A stretch of DNA of 64,000 nucleotides from an uncultured Oscillibacter sp. (GTDB lineage: Bacteria; Bacillota; Clostridia; Oscillospirales; Oscillospiraceae), in the NCBI GenBank assembly GCA_910587705.1, contig CAJUMX010000008.1, positions 62,001 through 126,000 on the forward strand, read 5' to 3'. Below are positions 16,009 through 24,663 of the stretch, piece by piece. Positions within the stretch are counted from its first letter, which is position 1. Each line of letters starts with the position of its first letter. Position numbers and translations under genes: made by a program. Under the pieces are notes generated by a model. That model ran no database searches and had not been told where the DNA came from. It worked only from the letters and a program-made list of their open reading frames with translations.

Positions 16009-17982
16009 TCAGTGGATGGTGATGGAATCCCGGTCCTTCACCGCCTGGCTGAAACCGCACTCTGTTCCGTTAATCGCCAGATGGACGGGGCCCTCCAGCT
16101 TCTCGAAATCCACCCCGGAGCGCTCCAGCAGGTCCATGACATAATAGGGCTGGCCGTTCTCCTTGGGCGGCAGGACGATGGGCTTGCCGTTGAGAAGAAT
16201 CTCCACCTCCCGCTTCCGCAGGCGCGGCTTCACCACGTCCAGCCTGGGCGGCTCGTCTTTGGCGGGCACTCCTTGGGGAGCCTCGGGAGGCGTCTCCTTC
16301 ACCGGCTCCGGCGGCTCCGGAGCGGGCGCCGGAACGGCGGGTGGAGGCTCTGGAGCGGGCTCTTCCACCAGCTCCGGCAGAGGCGGAATCCGCCCGGCAG
16401 GACCCTCCAGGGTTAAAATCACGTCCCCCTGGCGCAGCGGGGCCCGCAGGTCGCCCTCCCGGTTGTTCACCAGCACCCGGCCGGAAAAGCCCTCTCCCAG
16501 CAGCTCGCCCAAGGTTCTGGCGGCGTCCTTGCCGCTGCGGGCAGGCTGGAAGCGGATGCTGTCTCCGGCGTGGACCACCGCGTTGATGGCCGACTCCTCC
16601 CCGTTCACCCGCAGGATGGCAGGGGCGGCAGGCTCTCCCCGGAGGACCATGCGCCGCCCATTGAGGGTCACGCCCAGGTTCTTCCCGGAGCGGCCCAGCA
16701 TGTCGGCGTAGGTGTAGCCGTTCATCAGCAGAATATCCCGGATGGTGAGGACGCCGCTGCGGAAGAGCTTGGCGGTTTCCCCGTTGAGGGTGATGACATA
16801 GCTGTCGTTCAGCAGTCCCAGCCCGGCGGAGACGGCAATGCCCAAAGGCGTGGCGTACTCGGGATTGTTCAGGTCGATTTCATCGGCAAAGGCGCTCTTG
16901 GCAAAGTTGTTTCCGGCGATGGCCACCCGGCGTTCGTCCATCCCCATGCTGAGAGCCACCTTTTCCCGGAGCCCCTCCAGCTTGCTGCCGCCTCCCGCCA
17001 GGAACAGGGCCGAGGGGGCGCCGCCGTTGAGCTCCGTCACCTGGGCGGCAATGGCCTCTGCCAAGCGGCTCATGGGCTCCTGGATGGCGGCATGGATTTC
17101 CTCAAAGGAGGCGGTGTTCTCCAAGCCCAGAATGTCCGTATAGCAGGCGTCCTCCCCAGGCCGGAGGTTTCGCTTTATCTCCTCGGCGGTCTGGAAGTCC
17201 ACCAGGAAGGCCCGCATGATGGCCTCGGTAATCTCGTCCCCGGCAATGGTGGCCATGGTATAGCCGGTGACGCTTCCGTCCCGGCAGACGGCAATATCCG
17301 TGGTTCCCGCGCCAATGTCCACCAGGGCCAGATTCAAAAGCCGCAGCTCTGCGGGGATGGCGGCGTTCATGGCGGCGATGGGCTCCAGGGTCAGACTGGA
17401 GACCTGGAGACCCGCCGCCCGCATGGCGGCGTACAGGCTCTCCACCACCTCGCCAGGGAGGAAGGTGGCCACCACATCCGCCTCCGCCTTCTGCCCACTG
17501 TGGTCCAGAAGGGAGGCCAGGGGGTAGTTGTCCAGCCGGTACTGGGCCACGGTATAGCCCACCATGAAAAACTGCCGGCGCACCTCGTCCTCCACTTGCA
17601 GCGCCTCCTCGGCGGCGGAGAGAGCCCCCGCCTCCAAGCGGCTGATGGTCTCGGCGCTAATGGTTTTCTCTTCGCTGATGTCCATGGTAAAGCTGCCGCT
17701 CTGGGTCCGCAGGGCCCGCCCGGCGGCGGCCACACAAACCCGCTCTAGGTGAACGCCCAGACGTTCCTCCAGGCGGTCCGTCACCGTCCGGGCCAAACCG
17801 CCCACCTGGTGGATGTTGTCGATCTGCCCGTCCAGCATCGCACGGCTCCCGTGCTCCGCCATTTCGATGTCCAGGGCCTTAAACCGGCCCCCAGAGGGTC
17901 TGCCCACAACGCCCACGACGCTGCGGGTTCCGATATCCAGGGCGAAAATCAAGTCCCGCTCCTGGGCTCTTAGATCCTTCAT
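16009..17982 (-). CDS. FtsA/PilM-family actin-like ATPase with beta-grasp-like extensions
   Basis: 657 residues from the ATG at 17982, chosen for AAGGAGC nine bases upstream; a longer frame to 18117 would run through a hairpin. The actin-fold motifs are present: phosphate-1 FALDIGTRSVVG (~13-24), phosphate-2 LVDIGAGTTDIAV (~219-231) and adenosine FLAGGGSKLEGL. The 1C-like insert suggests FtsA rather than MreB. From ~395 the protein departs from FtsA: strand-rich units such as VTLNGRRMVL, ILRVNGEES, RVLVNNREGD and the C-terminal VEILLNGKPIVLPP...DSITIH look like ThiS/MoaD-type beta-grasp folds, joined by a Pro/Glu linker. No C-terminal amphipathic membrane helix is evident. It lies between a chemoreceptor gene and a membrane protein gene, away from division genes. 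Confidence 0.8.
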   Translation of the reverse strand: MKDLRAQERDLIFALDIGTRSVVGVVGRPSGGRFKALDIEMAEHGSRAMLDGQIDNIHQVGGLARTVTDRLEERLGVHLERVCVAAAGRALRTQSGSFTMDISEEKTISAETISRLEAGALSAAEEALQVEDEVRRQFFMVGYTVAQYRLDNYPLASLLDHSGQKAEADVVATFLPGEVVESLYAAMRAAGLQVSSLTLEPIAAMNAAIPAELRLLNLALVDIGAGTTDIAVCRDGSVTGYTMATIAGDEITEAIMRAFLVDFQTAEEIKRNLRPGEDACYTDILGLENTASFEEIHAAIQEPMSRLAEAIAAQVTELNGGAPSALFLAGGGSKLEGLREKVALSMGMDERRVAIAGNNFAKSAFADEIDLNNPEYATPLGIAVSAGLGLLNDSYVITLNGETAKLFRSGVLTIRDILLMNGYTYADMLGRSGKNLGVTLNGRRMVLRGEPAAPAILRVNGEESAINAVVHAGDSIRFQPARSGKDAARTLGELLGEGFSGRVLVNNREGDLRAPLRQGDVILTLEGPAGRIPPLPELVEEPAPEPPPAVPAPAPEPPEPVKETPPEAPQGVPAKDEPPRLDVVKPRLRKREVEILLNGKPIVLPPKENGQPYYVMDLLERSGVDFEKLEGPVHLAINGTECGFSQAVKDRDSITIH

Positions 17983-18019
17983 AATGAGACGCTCCTTTTC
18001 ATGCCTCGCAGAGGCGCAA

Positions 18020-18060
18020 ATGATGCCAGAAGGCGGAACCGAACCGCCTTCTGGCATCAT
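18020..18060 (-). terminator. 17-bp hairpin between chemoreceptor and FtsA-like genes
   Basis: A perfect 17-bp inverted repeat (ATGATGCCAGAAGGCGG) with a seven-base loop lies 38 bases upstream of the FtsA-like start and about 105 bases after the chemoreceptor stop. The T-run on the minus strand is short (TTT), so it may be a partial terminator or a leader structure. Confidence 0.55.
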
Positions 18061-18164
18061 GGCAGGGGACTCTACTGCCAGCGCGGGATGGCGCGAGTGA
18101 TCCTGCGTTCCTTCCATTGGCAGCTCGCGTCTTGACTTAGGCCGGCGATCCGGCGGAAAATCCG

Positions 18165-19940
18165 TTAATACTTGCTAAAGGCGCTGCTGCCCGCGCTGTA
18201 GTCGCTGTCATAGGAGACCTCGGCCACACTGTCGTCGGAGTAGACGGGGGCGCTGTAGCTGCTGGAGGTGCTGTCGCTGCGGAGACGGAACTTGCTCAGA
18301 AGGCCCTTCATCAGACTGGCCTGGCTGCTCAGCTCCTCGCTGGCGGCGGCGGACTGCTCGGAGGTGGCGGAGTTGGTCTGGACCACGCTGGAGATCTGGT
18401 CGATGCCCTCGGTGACCTGGGCAATGGCGGAAGCCTCTTCCTCCACGGCCTTGGCAATCTCCTGGAGGGCAGACATGGACTCGTTGGTGGCCTGGACCGT
18501 CTTATCCAGGGACTCGGAGACCCGCTTGACAATTTCACTGCCGTCCTGGACGGAGGTAATGGAGTTGTCGATCAGCTCCTTGGTGGCCTTGGCAGCCTGG
18601 TCAGACTTGGTGGCCAGGTTCCGCACCTCGTCGGCCACGACAGCAAAGCCCTTGCCGGCGGAGCCCGCCCGGGCAGCCTCCACGGCGGCGTTCAGCGCCA
18701 GGATGTTGGTCTGGAAGGCAATGTTTTCGATGGTGGCGATGATCTTTCCAATCTCCTCGGAGGAGCTGGAGATTTTCTCCATAGCCTTGACCATCTCTTC
18801 CATATAATCGGCGCTCTCCCGGACCCGCAGGTCGGCGTTCTTGGAGTGGTCGATGGCCACTTCGCTCCGCTTGGCGTTGCTCTGGGAGCGGCTGGAAATC
18901 TCGGCGATGGTGGCGGACAGCTCCTGAACGGCGCTGGCCTGCTCCGTCGCGCCCTGGGCCAGAGCCTGGGCGCCGGTGGACACCTGGTCGGAACCGGAGG
19001 AAACCTGCTCGCCGCTGAGGCTGATCTGGGCCAGGGTATCGCTGAGGCTGCGGTTGATGACACGGATGGACTTGAGCATATTGCTCAGCTCGCCTACGTA
19101 CAGCTGCTCCACCTCGGTGCGGCAGTTGAAGTTGCCGTTGCCCATTTCCTCCAGAAGGCGGCAGGTGTCCTGAATCACGCCAACCAAGGTGTGCTGGCTG
19201 CTCCGCAGAGCGTCGCACATCTCGCCCAGCTCGCTGGTGCTCTCATAGTCCACAGGAATGTCCAGCTTGCCCTCGCTAAAGCCCACCAGGGCGGCCCGGA
19301 CCTTCTCCGTGGGAACCACAATGCTCTTGATGATGAGGAGCGCGATCCGGATGACCACGATCGTCGCGATGATCATTGCCACGATGATCGAGATGATCGC
19401 AATGGTGGAAACCAGGTTCTGCTGGTCGATGATATCGGCCTGGGCCGCCTGAAGCTTCTGAGCCAGGGCGTCGCCGGAGGAGGCGGCCTGCGCCAGAACC
19501 GGTGCGCACTCTTTCACAATCAAATCGGCGGCCTTCTGCTGATCCGTCCGGGCCGTCTGGCCGATTTCCTCCGCCTCAAGCTCCCAGTTCTCCACCAGCT
19601 TGGTGAAGTTGTTCAGCTCGGTTTTGTCGTCCAGAGGATAGGTGCTGCTCAGCTTCACCAACTCTTCTTTCAGCTGGCTGATTTTGCTGTTGGCAGAGTC
19701 AATGTTGCTCATGTCCCCGGACAAAACCGCGTCCCGCAGGTTGCGGGCGGCGATGTTATAGCTGATCCGACACTCGGACACCAGCTGGTTGGACTCCACG
19801 TATTTGTCCAGAATGTTGGTATACTGCCGCTTCTGCACGGTCATCAAAACCAGGGAGGTGATAATGATAATCACAGAGACAACAATGGTAATTCCATACC
19901 CCATCACCAGGCTCTTTCTGACCTTCATATTTTTGATCAT
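18165..19940 (-). CDS. Methyl-accepting chemotaxis protein
   Basis: 591 residues. Transmembrane helix 1 (~13-33), an outside four-helix-bundle-type sensor region (~35-175) and a second hydrophobic helix (~177-205) precede a HAMP segment and the long coiled signalling domain. The highly conserved hairpin tip [20 protein letters not shown] and [15 protein letters not shown] are intact, so it should bind CheA/CheW-type proteins. The last ~30 residues are a Ser/Tyr/Asp-rich tail without the NWETF-type CheR tether. It is the only chemoreceptor in the window. Ligand unknown. Confidence 0.95.
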   Translation of the reverse strand: MIKNMKVRKSLVMGYGITIVVSVIIIITSLVLMTVQKRQYTNILDKYVESNQLVSECRISYNIAARNLRDAVLSGDMSNIDSANSKISQLKEELVKLSSTYPLDDKTELNNFTKLVENWELEAEEIGQTARTDQQKAADLIVKECAPVLAQAASSGDALAQKLQAAQADIIDQQNLVSTIAIISIIVAMIIATIVVIRIALLIIKSIVVPTEKVRAALVGFSEGKLDIPVDYESTSELGEMCDALRSSQHTLVGVIQDTCRLLEEMGNGNFNCRTEVEQLYVGELSNMLKSIRVINRSLSDTLAQISLSGEQVSSGSDQVSTGAQALAQGATEQASAVQELSATIAEISSRSQSNAKRSEVAIDHSKNADLRVRESADYMEEMVKAMEKISSSSEEIGKIIATIENIAFQTNILALNAAVEAARAGSAGKGFAVVADEVRNLATKSDQAAKATKELIDNSITSVQDGSEIVKRVSESLDKTVQATNESMSALQEIAKAVEEEASAIAQVTEGIDQISSVVQTNSATSEQSAAASEELSSQASLMKGLLSKFRLRSDSTSSSYSAPVYSDDSVAEVSYDSDYSAGSSAFSKY

Positions 19941-19988
19941 TTGCGTCTTCCTCCTCTTTACTTCTTGGCGTTCTTTCCTTATCTATGA

Positions 19989-19996
19989 TTATCGGC
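19989..19996 (-). promoter_or_regulatory. Possible sigma-28 -10 element upstream of the chemoreceptor
   Basis: The minus strand carries an exact GCCGATAA about 48 bases before the chemoreceptor start. No TAAA-like -35 element is at the right distance, and the upstream region is the end of the ABC-ATPase gene, so this is weak evidence for independent transcription. Confidence 0.3.
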
Positions 19997-20003
19997 TTCG
20001 AGA

Positions 20004-20741
20004 CTATACCACGTCGCCGTATCTTCCCTTCTCGACATCGCCGAAAATCTTTCCGTCCACCAGCGTAATTACCCGCCGGCGCATGATATTCACATACCGG
20101 CTGGCGTGGGTAGCCATGATCACGGTGGTGCCCATGCGGTTGACCTCTTGCAAGAGCTGGAACATGTCCCAGATGTTGTCGTCATCCAGGTTTGCCGTGA
20201 TCTCGTCCAGCACCAGAATGGGGGGACTGTTGATCAGGGCCCGGGCCAGCTCCACCCGGCGGCACTCCCCGATGGACATTTCCACGGGATACCGGGCTTC
20301 CACCCCCCGCATGCCCACCAGGCCCAGCACCTTCTTCACCCGGAGCTCCACATGTTTGCCGCTTTCAAAACGGCGGCGGCCCACCTGGGCGGCAATCCAG
20401 AGGTTTTCCTCCACCGTCATCTTTCGGATCAGGCTGTGCTCCTGCTGGACCTTGCCGAAGAGAATGGCCATGCGGTTCTGGCTCCAGGGTATCAGCTTGG
20501 AAAGGTCCTTCTTGTCCAGACACACCGTTCCCTTGTCCGGCTTAATCTTTCCCGAAATCAGGTCCAACAGCGTACTCTTTCCCGCCCCGCTGCTGCCGAC
20601 CAGAAAGACAAATTCCCCCTGCCGGATAGTCAGGTTGATATCCTCCACACCGACCTCGTACTTTTTGCCCTTCTGCTCCTTTTGCTGGCGGCGGTCCAGC
20701 TTGTAGTTTTTTGTGACGTTTTCCAGCGTAATCGTGGGCAT
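20004..20741 (-). CDS. Orphan FtsE-like ABC ATPase
   Basis: 245 residues. Walker A GSSGAGKS, Walker B ILVLDEITANLD and the H-loop MATHAS give a clear FtsE/LolD-type nucleotide-binding domain. Two motifs are unusual: the signature reads MSIGECRRVELARA instead of LSGGEQQR, and the Q-loop glutamine expected after ILF is glycine (ILFGK). An insert of basic residues (RRQQKEQKGKKYE) lies near residue 20. No FtsX or other permease is adjacent. The gene lies between the fliDS block and the chemoreceptor. Either it works with a remote permease or it is a regulatory ATPase; the sequence cannot decide. Confidence 0.8.
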   Translation of the reverse strand: MPTITLENVTKNYKLDRRQQKEQKGKKYEVGVEDINLTIRQGEFVFLVGSSGAGKSTLLDLISGKIKPDKGTVCLDKKDLSKLIPWSQNRMAILFGKVQQEHSLIRKMTVEENLWIAAQVGRRRFESGKHVELRVKKVLGLVGMRGVEARYPVEMSIGECRRVELARALINSPPILVLDEITANLDDDNIWDMFQLLQEVNRMGTTVIMATHASRYVNIMRRRVITLVDGKIFGDVEKGRYGDVV

Positions 20742-20841
20742 ACTCTGCGCTCCCGTAGTTTTGAATCTTCCCTGGGAAGGGAGCTTTTCCCCTCCCCAGG
20801 GAGGCGGTTTCCCGGTCTCCGTCCCTACGCGCGCAAAGGCG

Positions 20842-20864
20842 GGAGCCCGGCCGGTCCGGGCTCC
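20842..20864 (-). terminator. Hairpin between FtsE-like and FliT-like genes
   Basis: GGAGCCCGG-CCGGT-CCGGGCTCC makes a 9-bp stem, extended by AAAGC/GCCTTT-like flanks. Its position 18 bases beyond the end of the FliT-like gene (minus-strand gene starting at 21268) and before the ABC gene suits a partial terminator; the T-run is poor. Confidence 0.4.
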
Positions 20865-20881
20865 GGCTTTTGCGGTTTATC

Positions 20882-21268
20882 TTATTGGTAAATGGACTTC
20901 TCTCGCGCCAGCTTGTGGTTGACCACCCGGTCCAAATCCACAAGCTGCTTCAAGACCCGCTGATTGACGCCTACCTGCGCCGCCAGCGGGGCCTCCGCCT
21001 CCGTCTCCGCCGCCGCACCCTTCAAGATGGCGGCCAGGCGCTCGGCGTCGGCGGGGGGCAGGGTCTGCCGCTGCTGGGCCAGGACCTGATGGGCCCCGGC
21101 CAGCTTGTCGGTGGGCTCCTGCCGCATGGCAATCAGCATTTGCGTCGCGACTTGGTCGTCCCGGTCCACGGCGTCCGCCAGCTGGCGAGTCAGGTCCAGG
21201 GCCTCGTTCAGCGCGGTGTAGATTCGTTTCAGCTGTACATGTGCGTCCATCAGTGCCGATGCTTCCAT
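20882..21268 (-). CDS. FliT-like small helical protein
   Basis: 128 residues, almost wholly helical with heptad-like Leu/Ala spacing, no signal or membrane segment. It follows fliS by eight bases, the position of the chaperone FliT in fliD-fliS-fliT operons, and its size agrees. I see no decisive FliT or FlgN motif, so identity is by position and fold type. A cytoplasmic export chaperone for FliD or the hook-filament junction proteins is the likely role. Confidence 0.45.
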   Translation of the reverse strand: MEASALMDAHVQLKRIYTALNEALDLTRQLADAVDRDDQVATQMLIAMRQEPTDKLAGAHQVLAQQRQTLPPADAERLAAILKGAAAETEAEAPLAAQVGVNQRVLKQLVDLDRVVNHKLAREKSIYQ

Positions 21269-21276
21269 CCTGATCC

Positions 21277-21654
21277 CTACTTTCCTGAGTCCCCACTTTT
21301 TTGCGCCTGGCGGAAGGCGTCCCGCAGCTCACCCACCATGGTTTTCACATGGGTCAATACCTCCTTGCGGCGGCCAATCTTCGCCCGGCCCAGCTCATAG
21401 GTAAAGTACTCATACAGCTGGGCCAGATTTCCGCTGATGGGATATTGCCGGTCCAGCGTGTCGTCCAGATAGTCAATGATGGCGACCGCTCGCTCAATGG
21501 AGGCCTCATAGACAGGGTAATTCTCCTGGTCCCGCATGAGCTCTGCCTGGGACAGGCGCTTATACAGCTCGTCATACAACAACAAAAGCAGCTCCCCCTG
21601 GGTCATGGTGTTGACGCTTTGCTCCTTGTATGACTGGAAGCCTTTCATATCCAT
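21277..21654 (-). CDS. fliS: Flagellin export chaperone FliS
   Basis: 125 residues. The N-terminal YKEQSVNTMTQGELLLLLYDEL is the typical FliS opening, and the rest gives the four-helix chaperone. FliS binds the flagellin C-terminus in the cytoplasm and stops early polymerisation. It is 27 bases behind fliD. The flagellin gene itself is not in this window. Confidence 0.95.
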   Translation of the reverse strand: MDMKGFQSYKEQSVNTMTQGELLLLLYDELYKRLSQAELMRDQENYPVYEASIERAVAIIDYLDDTLDRQYPISGNLAQLYEYFTYELGRAKIGRRKEVLTHVKTMVGELRDAFRQAQKSGDSGK

Positions 21655-21681
21655 TGTTTGTGGATCACCGCCTTTTTAAAA

Positions 21682-24498
21682 TCAGCCGCCTGCCATCAGC
21701 TGGGAGAAGTAGGAGCTCTGGGAGTTCATCTGCTGGATGAGCTGCTCCAGGCGGGAGAACTGGTTGGTGTAATAGTCCACCTGATCGTTCATCTTGTCCT
21801 CCCACCGTTCGATCTGCTCGTCGATCCGGTTGAGCTCCTGTTGGATGGTGTTGTTGTACATGGTGCTGGGCGCCAGGGGAGAGCCCGCCTTTTCCACCAG
21901 CACGCCCTTGCCGCCCTCGGTCTTGCCGTAGATCTCCAGGGGCTGCTTCAAGGCCTGCATCAGTCCGTTGCTCTTGGAGCCGGACTCCACGCTGGCGGTA
22001 AAGGCGTCCCGAACCTTGTCGGGGTCGTTGTTCAGGGCGTTGCGGAATTTATCCTCATCAAACTCCAGCGTGCTCAGGCCGTTGGAGTAGTTCACGGTGA
22101 TGCCCGCCTCCCGGAGGGCCGCGCCATGCTCGCCGGTCATGGAGATGGCGGAGGTCATGCGCTGGTAGAGGGAAGCCAGGTCCCGGTCACCGAAGAGGAT
22201 GCCCTGCTTTGCCTTTTCATTCCAGTTCTTAATAAAGCTCTCGCTGGCGTCCTCTTCCTCCTCGGAGGTCAAAGGCTCGTAATACGCGCCATTGGATCTC
22301 TGGGCCGGAAGGGTGGAATAGGCGTCCTTGATTTCCTTCGCCATGGCGTTGTAATCTTCCACCATCTGCTTCACCGCGTCCACAATTTTGTCCGCGTCGG
22401 AGCTGGTTTCGAAGGTGACGCCTTCCGCCTTGGTATCCTTGACGAGCGTTTCGTTTATGACTGCGCTGACGTCCGCTTTCTTGCTTTCATCTGTGGTAAA
22501 CGTTAATTTTCCATTGGTGTCCATACGGGCATATACCGTCGTTCCGCTCCCGTCCTGAAAGCTCACTTTCCCGTCGTCGCCAAGTGTGCCGAAAATTTCC
22601 TGGTTATTTTTCTCGTTGATAAACACCAGCTTCCCGTTGACTTCCTTGGCGGCAATCTCTTTCTCGCCAATGGAGAAGAGCAGCTCGCCTTTGTCATTCT
22701 TTGCCTGCTCCTGCTTGGTCTCATAGCCAAAGGTTCCTTTGAGGTTGATGGTCATGCCGTCCATTTCCACCTCGTTGGAGCTGCGGGTGATCTCTCCCAG
22801 GGAGGTGCCGTTGACGCTGGCTTCAAAGATGGCGTCCTGGCCCTTGGTGTAGGTTCCCTTTTTGTCGTCGTCATAGGTGCCGGGAGACCCAAAGAGCTTG
22901 CTGGACAGGCCCTCAAAGCGAATCTCGCTGGCCGCGCCGGTGTCCTTGGCCGTGAAGGTCAGCTCGTTGGTAAGCTTGGAGTAGCCGACCTTTACTCCCG
23001 AGTCGCTGTTGCCGTTCATGGTATCAAAGACCGTGCTCAAAGAGGTATTTTTGGAGAACTGTCCGATTTCCTTGCCGTTGACCATGAAGGAATAGAGGGT
23101 GTTCCCCTCGGAATCGGTTTCGTACACATACTCGCCGTTCTCATCCGTTTCGTACTCGCCGGGAATTTCCTTCCCGTTTTCATCTTTTTTGAGCTTCTTG
23201 ATCGCCTCCAAACCCTTGAAGCCGTCCTCACCCAGAAGCTCGCCCAGGGTCTTGTTGGTATTCAAGTAGCTGGTGACCCGCTTGCTTTCACCAAAGCCCA
23301 GCATCTCGCCCTTGCTGGCGTTGACGGAGAAGGTGGAGCCCTTGGGGGCCTCAAACTGGAGCTGAATCCCCGGCCAGTCCTCGTTCTTGTCGCTCACCGT
23401 GAGCTTTCCCTTGCCAAAGGCCTCGTCAATGCTCTCCTGGAGCTTGGCGAGGTACGCCTCGTCCCGCTCCGCTCTCGGAAGGTCCTCGTCAATATCGTCT
23501 TTGCCGGGCAGCTGGATGGTTTTGGTCTTGCCGTCCAGCGTAATTTCCAGGCTGGCGCCCCGGGAGGACAGGTAATCCAAGGTCGTCATATTCGTGATCT
23601 TCAAGGCGTTCGGGGAAACGGACAGAGATTTGATCTGCTTCCCCACCTCGGAGCTGGGTTCCTTTCCGCCCAGCAGGTGCTCCTTCACGGTGCCGCTGGC
23701 GCTGCTGACATAAACGCCGTTTCCCTTCGGGTCCTTGAAGGTGATTTGGCCGTTTTCTCCCAGCTCAGCCTTTATCACATTATTCAGCAGCTCCTCGCCG
23801 GTATAGGTCTTGGTTCCAATGGAGACGTCCTGTTCCGAAAGCTGCTTGTTGATGTCGTCCACCAGCTTTTGGGCGGCGCTCTTCGTCACGTTTCCCTCGG
23901 CGTCCACATCGTCCAGATACGGTTTGGTCTCGTCAAACTCAATGGTCAGGGAGCTTTCGGCGTTGGCGCCGCCGTACTTCAAGGTCAAAGACCCGTTCAG
24001 CTTGCCGATGTTGAGCCCCTTATCCAGGTCCAACGTCCCGTCGGCCGCGGCGATGACGCTGGACTGCCCAAAAGCGGCGGTTGTGCCATCCAGGGCAGTG
24101 CCGCTGAACTTGTAGGTGGCGGCGGTCGCCAGCTGCTTCACCCGGTCGATGCGCACGTCGCTGCTGGCCCGGCCGGTGGCGGAGATCAGGTCCTTGTTGG
24201 CACCCTTGGTCACGGTCTTTACCGCCTGGTCAAAGAAGCTGGCGGACATCAGGTTGTTGCTGGAGCGGTAGGAGGTGTACTTGCTGAGGAAGGAGGACAT
24301 CTTGTTGATCATGCTCCTGTAGGCATCCTGCTTCCACTCAGTTTTCGTTCGCTTTTGGTTCAGGGCCGAGATTTTATTTTTGTACGCGGAGATCGCGTTT
24401 TCGATCATGCCCTCCGTGTCCATACCGCTGGCAAGGCCGGTAATCACGTTTCGGTTCCCGTAAATGCTTCTAGAGCTGCTCACGCCGCTGACTGCCAT
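21682..24498 (-). CDS. fliD: Flagellar filament cap protein FliD (HAP2), large variant
   Basis: 938 residues; ATG with AAGGAG upstream. The N-terminal FliD_N domain (GLASGMDTEGMIENAISAYK) and the C-terminal FliD_C region (LEFDEDKFRNALNNDPDKV ... LEQLIQQMNSQSSYF) are conserved and coiled. The usual length is ~450-700, so the exposed central region here is enlarged; it is rich in Lys, Asp, Glu and Gly with repeated ENGE/DENGEY-type turns. FliD caps the growing filament and often contacts host surfaces or mucus. First gene of its minus-strand block. Confidence 0.95.
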   Translation of the reverse strand: MAVSGVSSSRSIYGNRNVITGLASGMDTEGMIENAISAYKNKISALNQKRTKTEWKQDAYRSMINKMSSFLSKYTSYRSSNNLMSASFFDQAVKTVTKGANKDLISATGRASSDVRIDRVKQLATAATYKFSGTALDGTTAAFGQSSVIAAADGTLDLDKGLNIGKLNGSLTLKYGGANAESSLTIEFDETKPYLDDVDAEGNVTKSAAQKLVDDINKQLSEQDVSIGTKTYTGEELLNNVIKAELGENGQITFKDPKGNGVYVSSASGTVKEHLLGGKEPSSEVGKQIKSLSVSPNALKITNMTTLDYLSSRGASLEITLDGKTKTIQLPGKDDIDEDLPRAERDEAYLAKLQESIDEAFGKGKLTVSDKNEDWPGIQLQFEAPKGSTFSVNASKGEMLGFGESKRVTSYLNTNKTLGELLGEDGFKGLEAIKKLKKDENGKEIPGEYETDENGEYVYETDSEGNTLYSFMVNGKEIGQFSKNTSLSTVFDTMNGNSDSGVKVGYSKLTNELTFTAKDTGAASEIRFEGLSSKLFGSPGTYDDDKKGTYTKGQDAIFEASVNGTSLGEITRSSNEVEMDGMTINLKGTFGYETKQEQAKNDKGELLFSIGEKEIAAKEVNGKLVFINEKNNQEIFGTLGDDGKVSFQDGSGTTVYARMDTNGKLTFTTDESKKADVSAVINETLVKDTKAEGVTFETSSDADKIVDAVKQMVEDYNAMAKEIKDAYSTLPAQRSNGAYYEPLTSEEEEDASESFIKNWNEKAKQGILFGDRDLASLYQRMTSAISMTGEHGAALREAGITVNYSNGLSTLEFDEDKFRNALNNDPDKVRDAFTASVESGSKSNGLMQALKQPLEIYGKTEGGKGVLVEKAGSPLAPSTMYNNTIQQELNRIDEQIERWEDKMNDQVDYYTNQFSRLEQLIQQMNSQSSYFSQLMAGG

Positions 24499-24596
24499 AT
24501 GATAACACTCCTTTCAGGAATTCCGATGACATCCGGACCAGCCCGGGTCCATGTCCATCGAAGTTAGAATTTTTTTGATATTCCTCTATGTTTTTT

Positions 24597-24625
24597 TATC
24601 GACATATAGTATAATAAAAATAAGA
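24597..24625 (-). promoter_or_regulatory. Candidate sigma-28 promoter for fliD
   Basis: On the minus strand, CTTATTTTT-N12-GTCGATAA, matching the arrangement upstream of cheA (1046-1074) with identical spacing. It lies ~98 bases before the fliD start and overlaps a TATAAT on the opposite strand. Confidence 0.5.
24611..24616 (+). promoter_or_regulatory. Candidate -10 box for the ParA/ComFB cassette
   Basis: A perfect TATAAT on the plus strand, 47 bases before the ParA start. No good -35 hexamer is at 16-18 bases. It lies inside the spacer of the fliD promoter on the other strand. Confidence 0.4.
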
Positions 24626-24663
24626 GGTCCCCGTTTAGTTTTTACAGTAAGGAGGAAAATCCT

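Noticed and set aside
16009..17982. Naming the actin-like gene ftsA
   Set aside because: C-terminal beta-grasp-like extension, no visible membrane-targeting helix, and no division genes nearby; a true ftsA-ftsZ locus is probably elsewhere.
18165..18260. CheR tether pentapeptide at the chemoreceptor end
   Set aside because: The tail is Ser/Tyr/Asp-rich and lacks an NWETF-like sequence.
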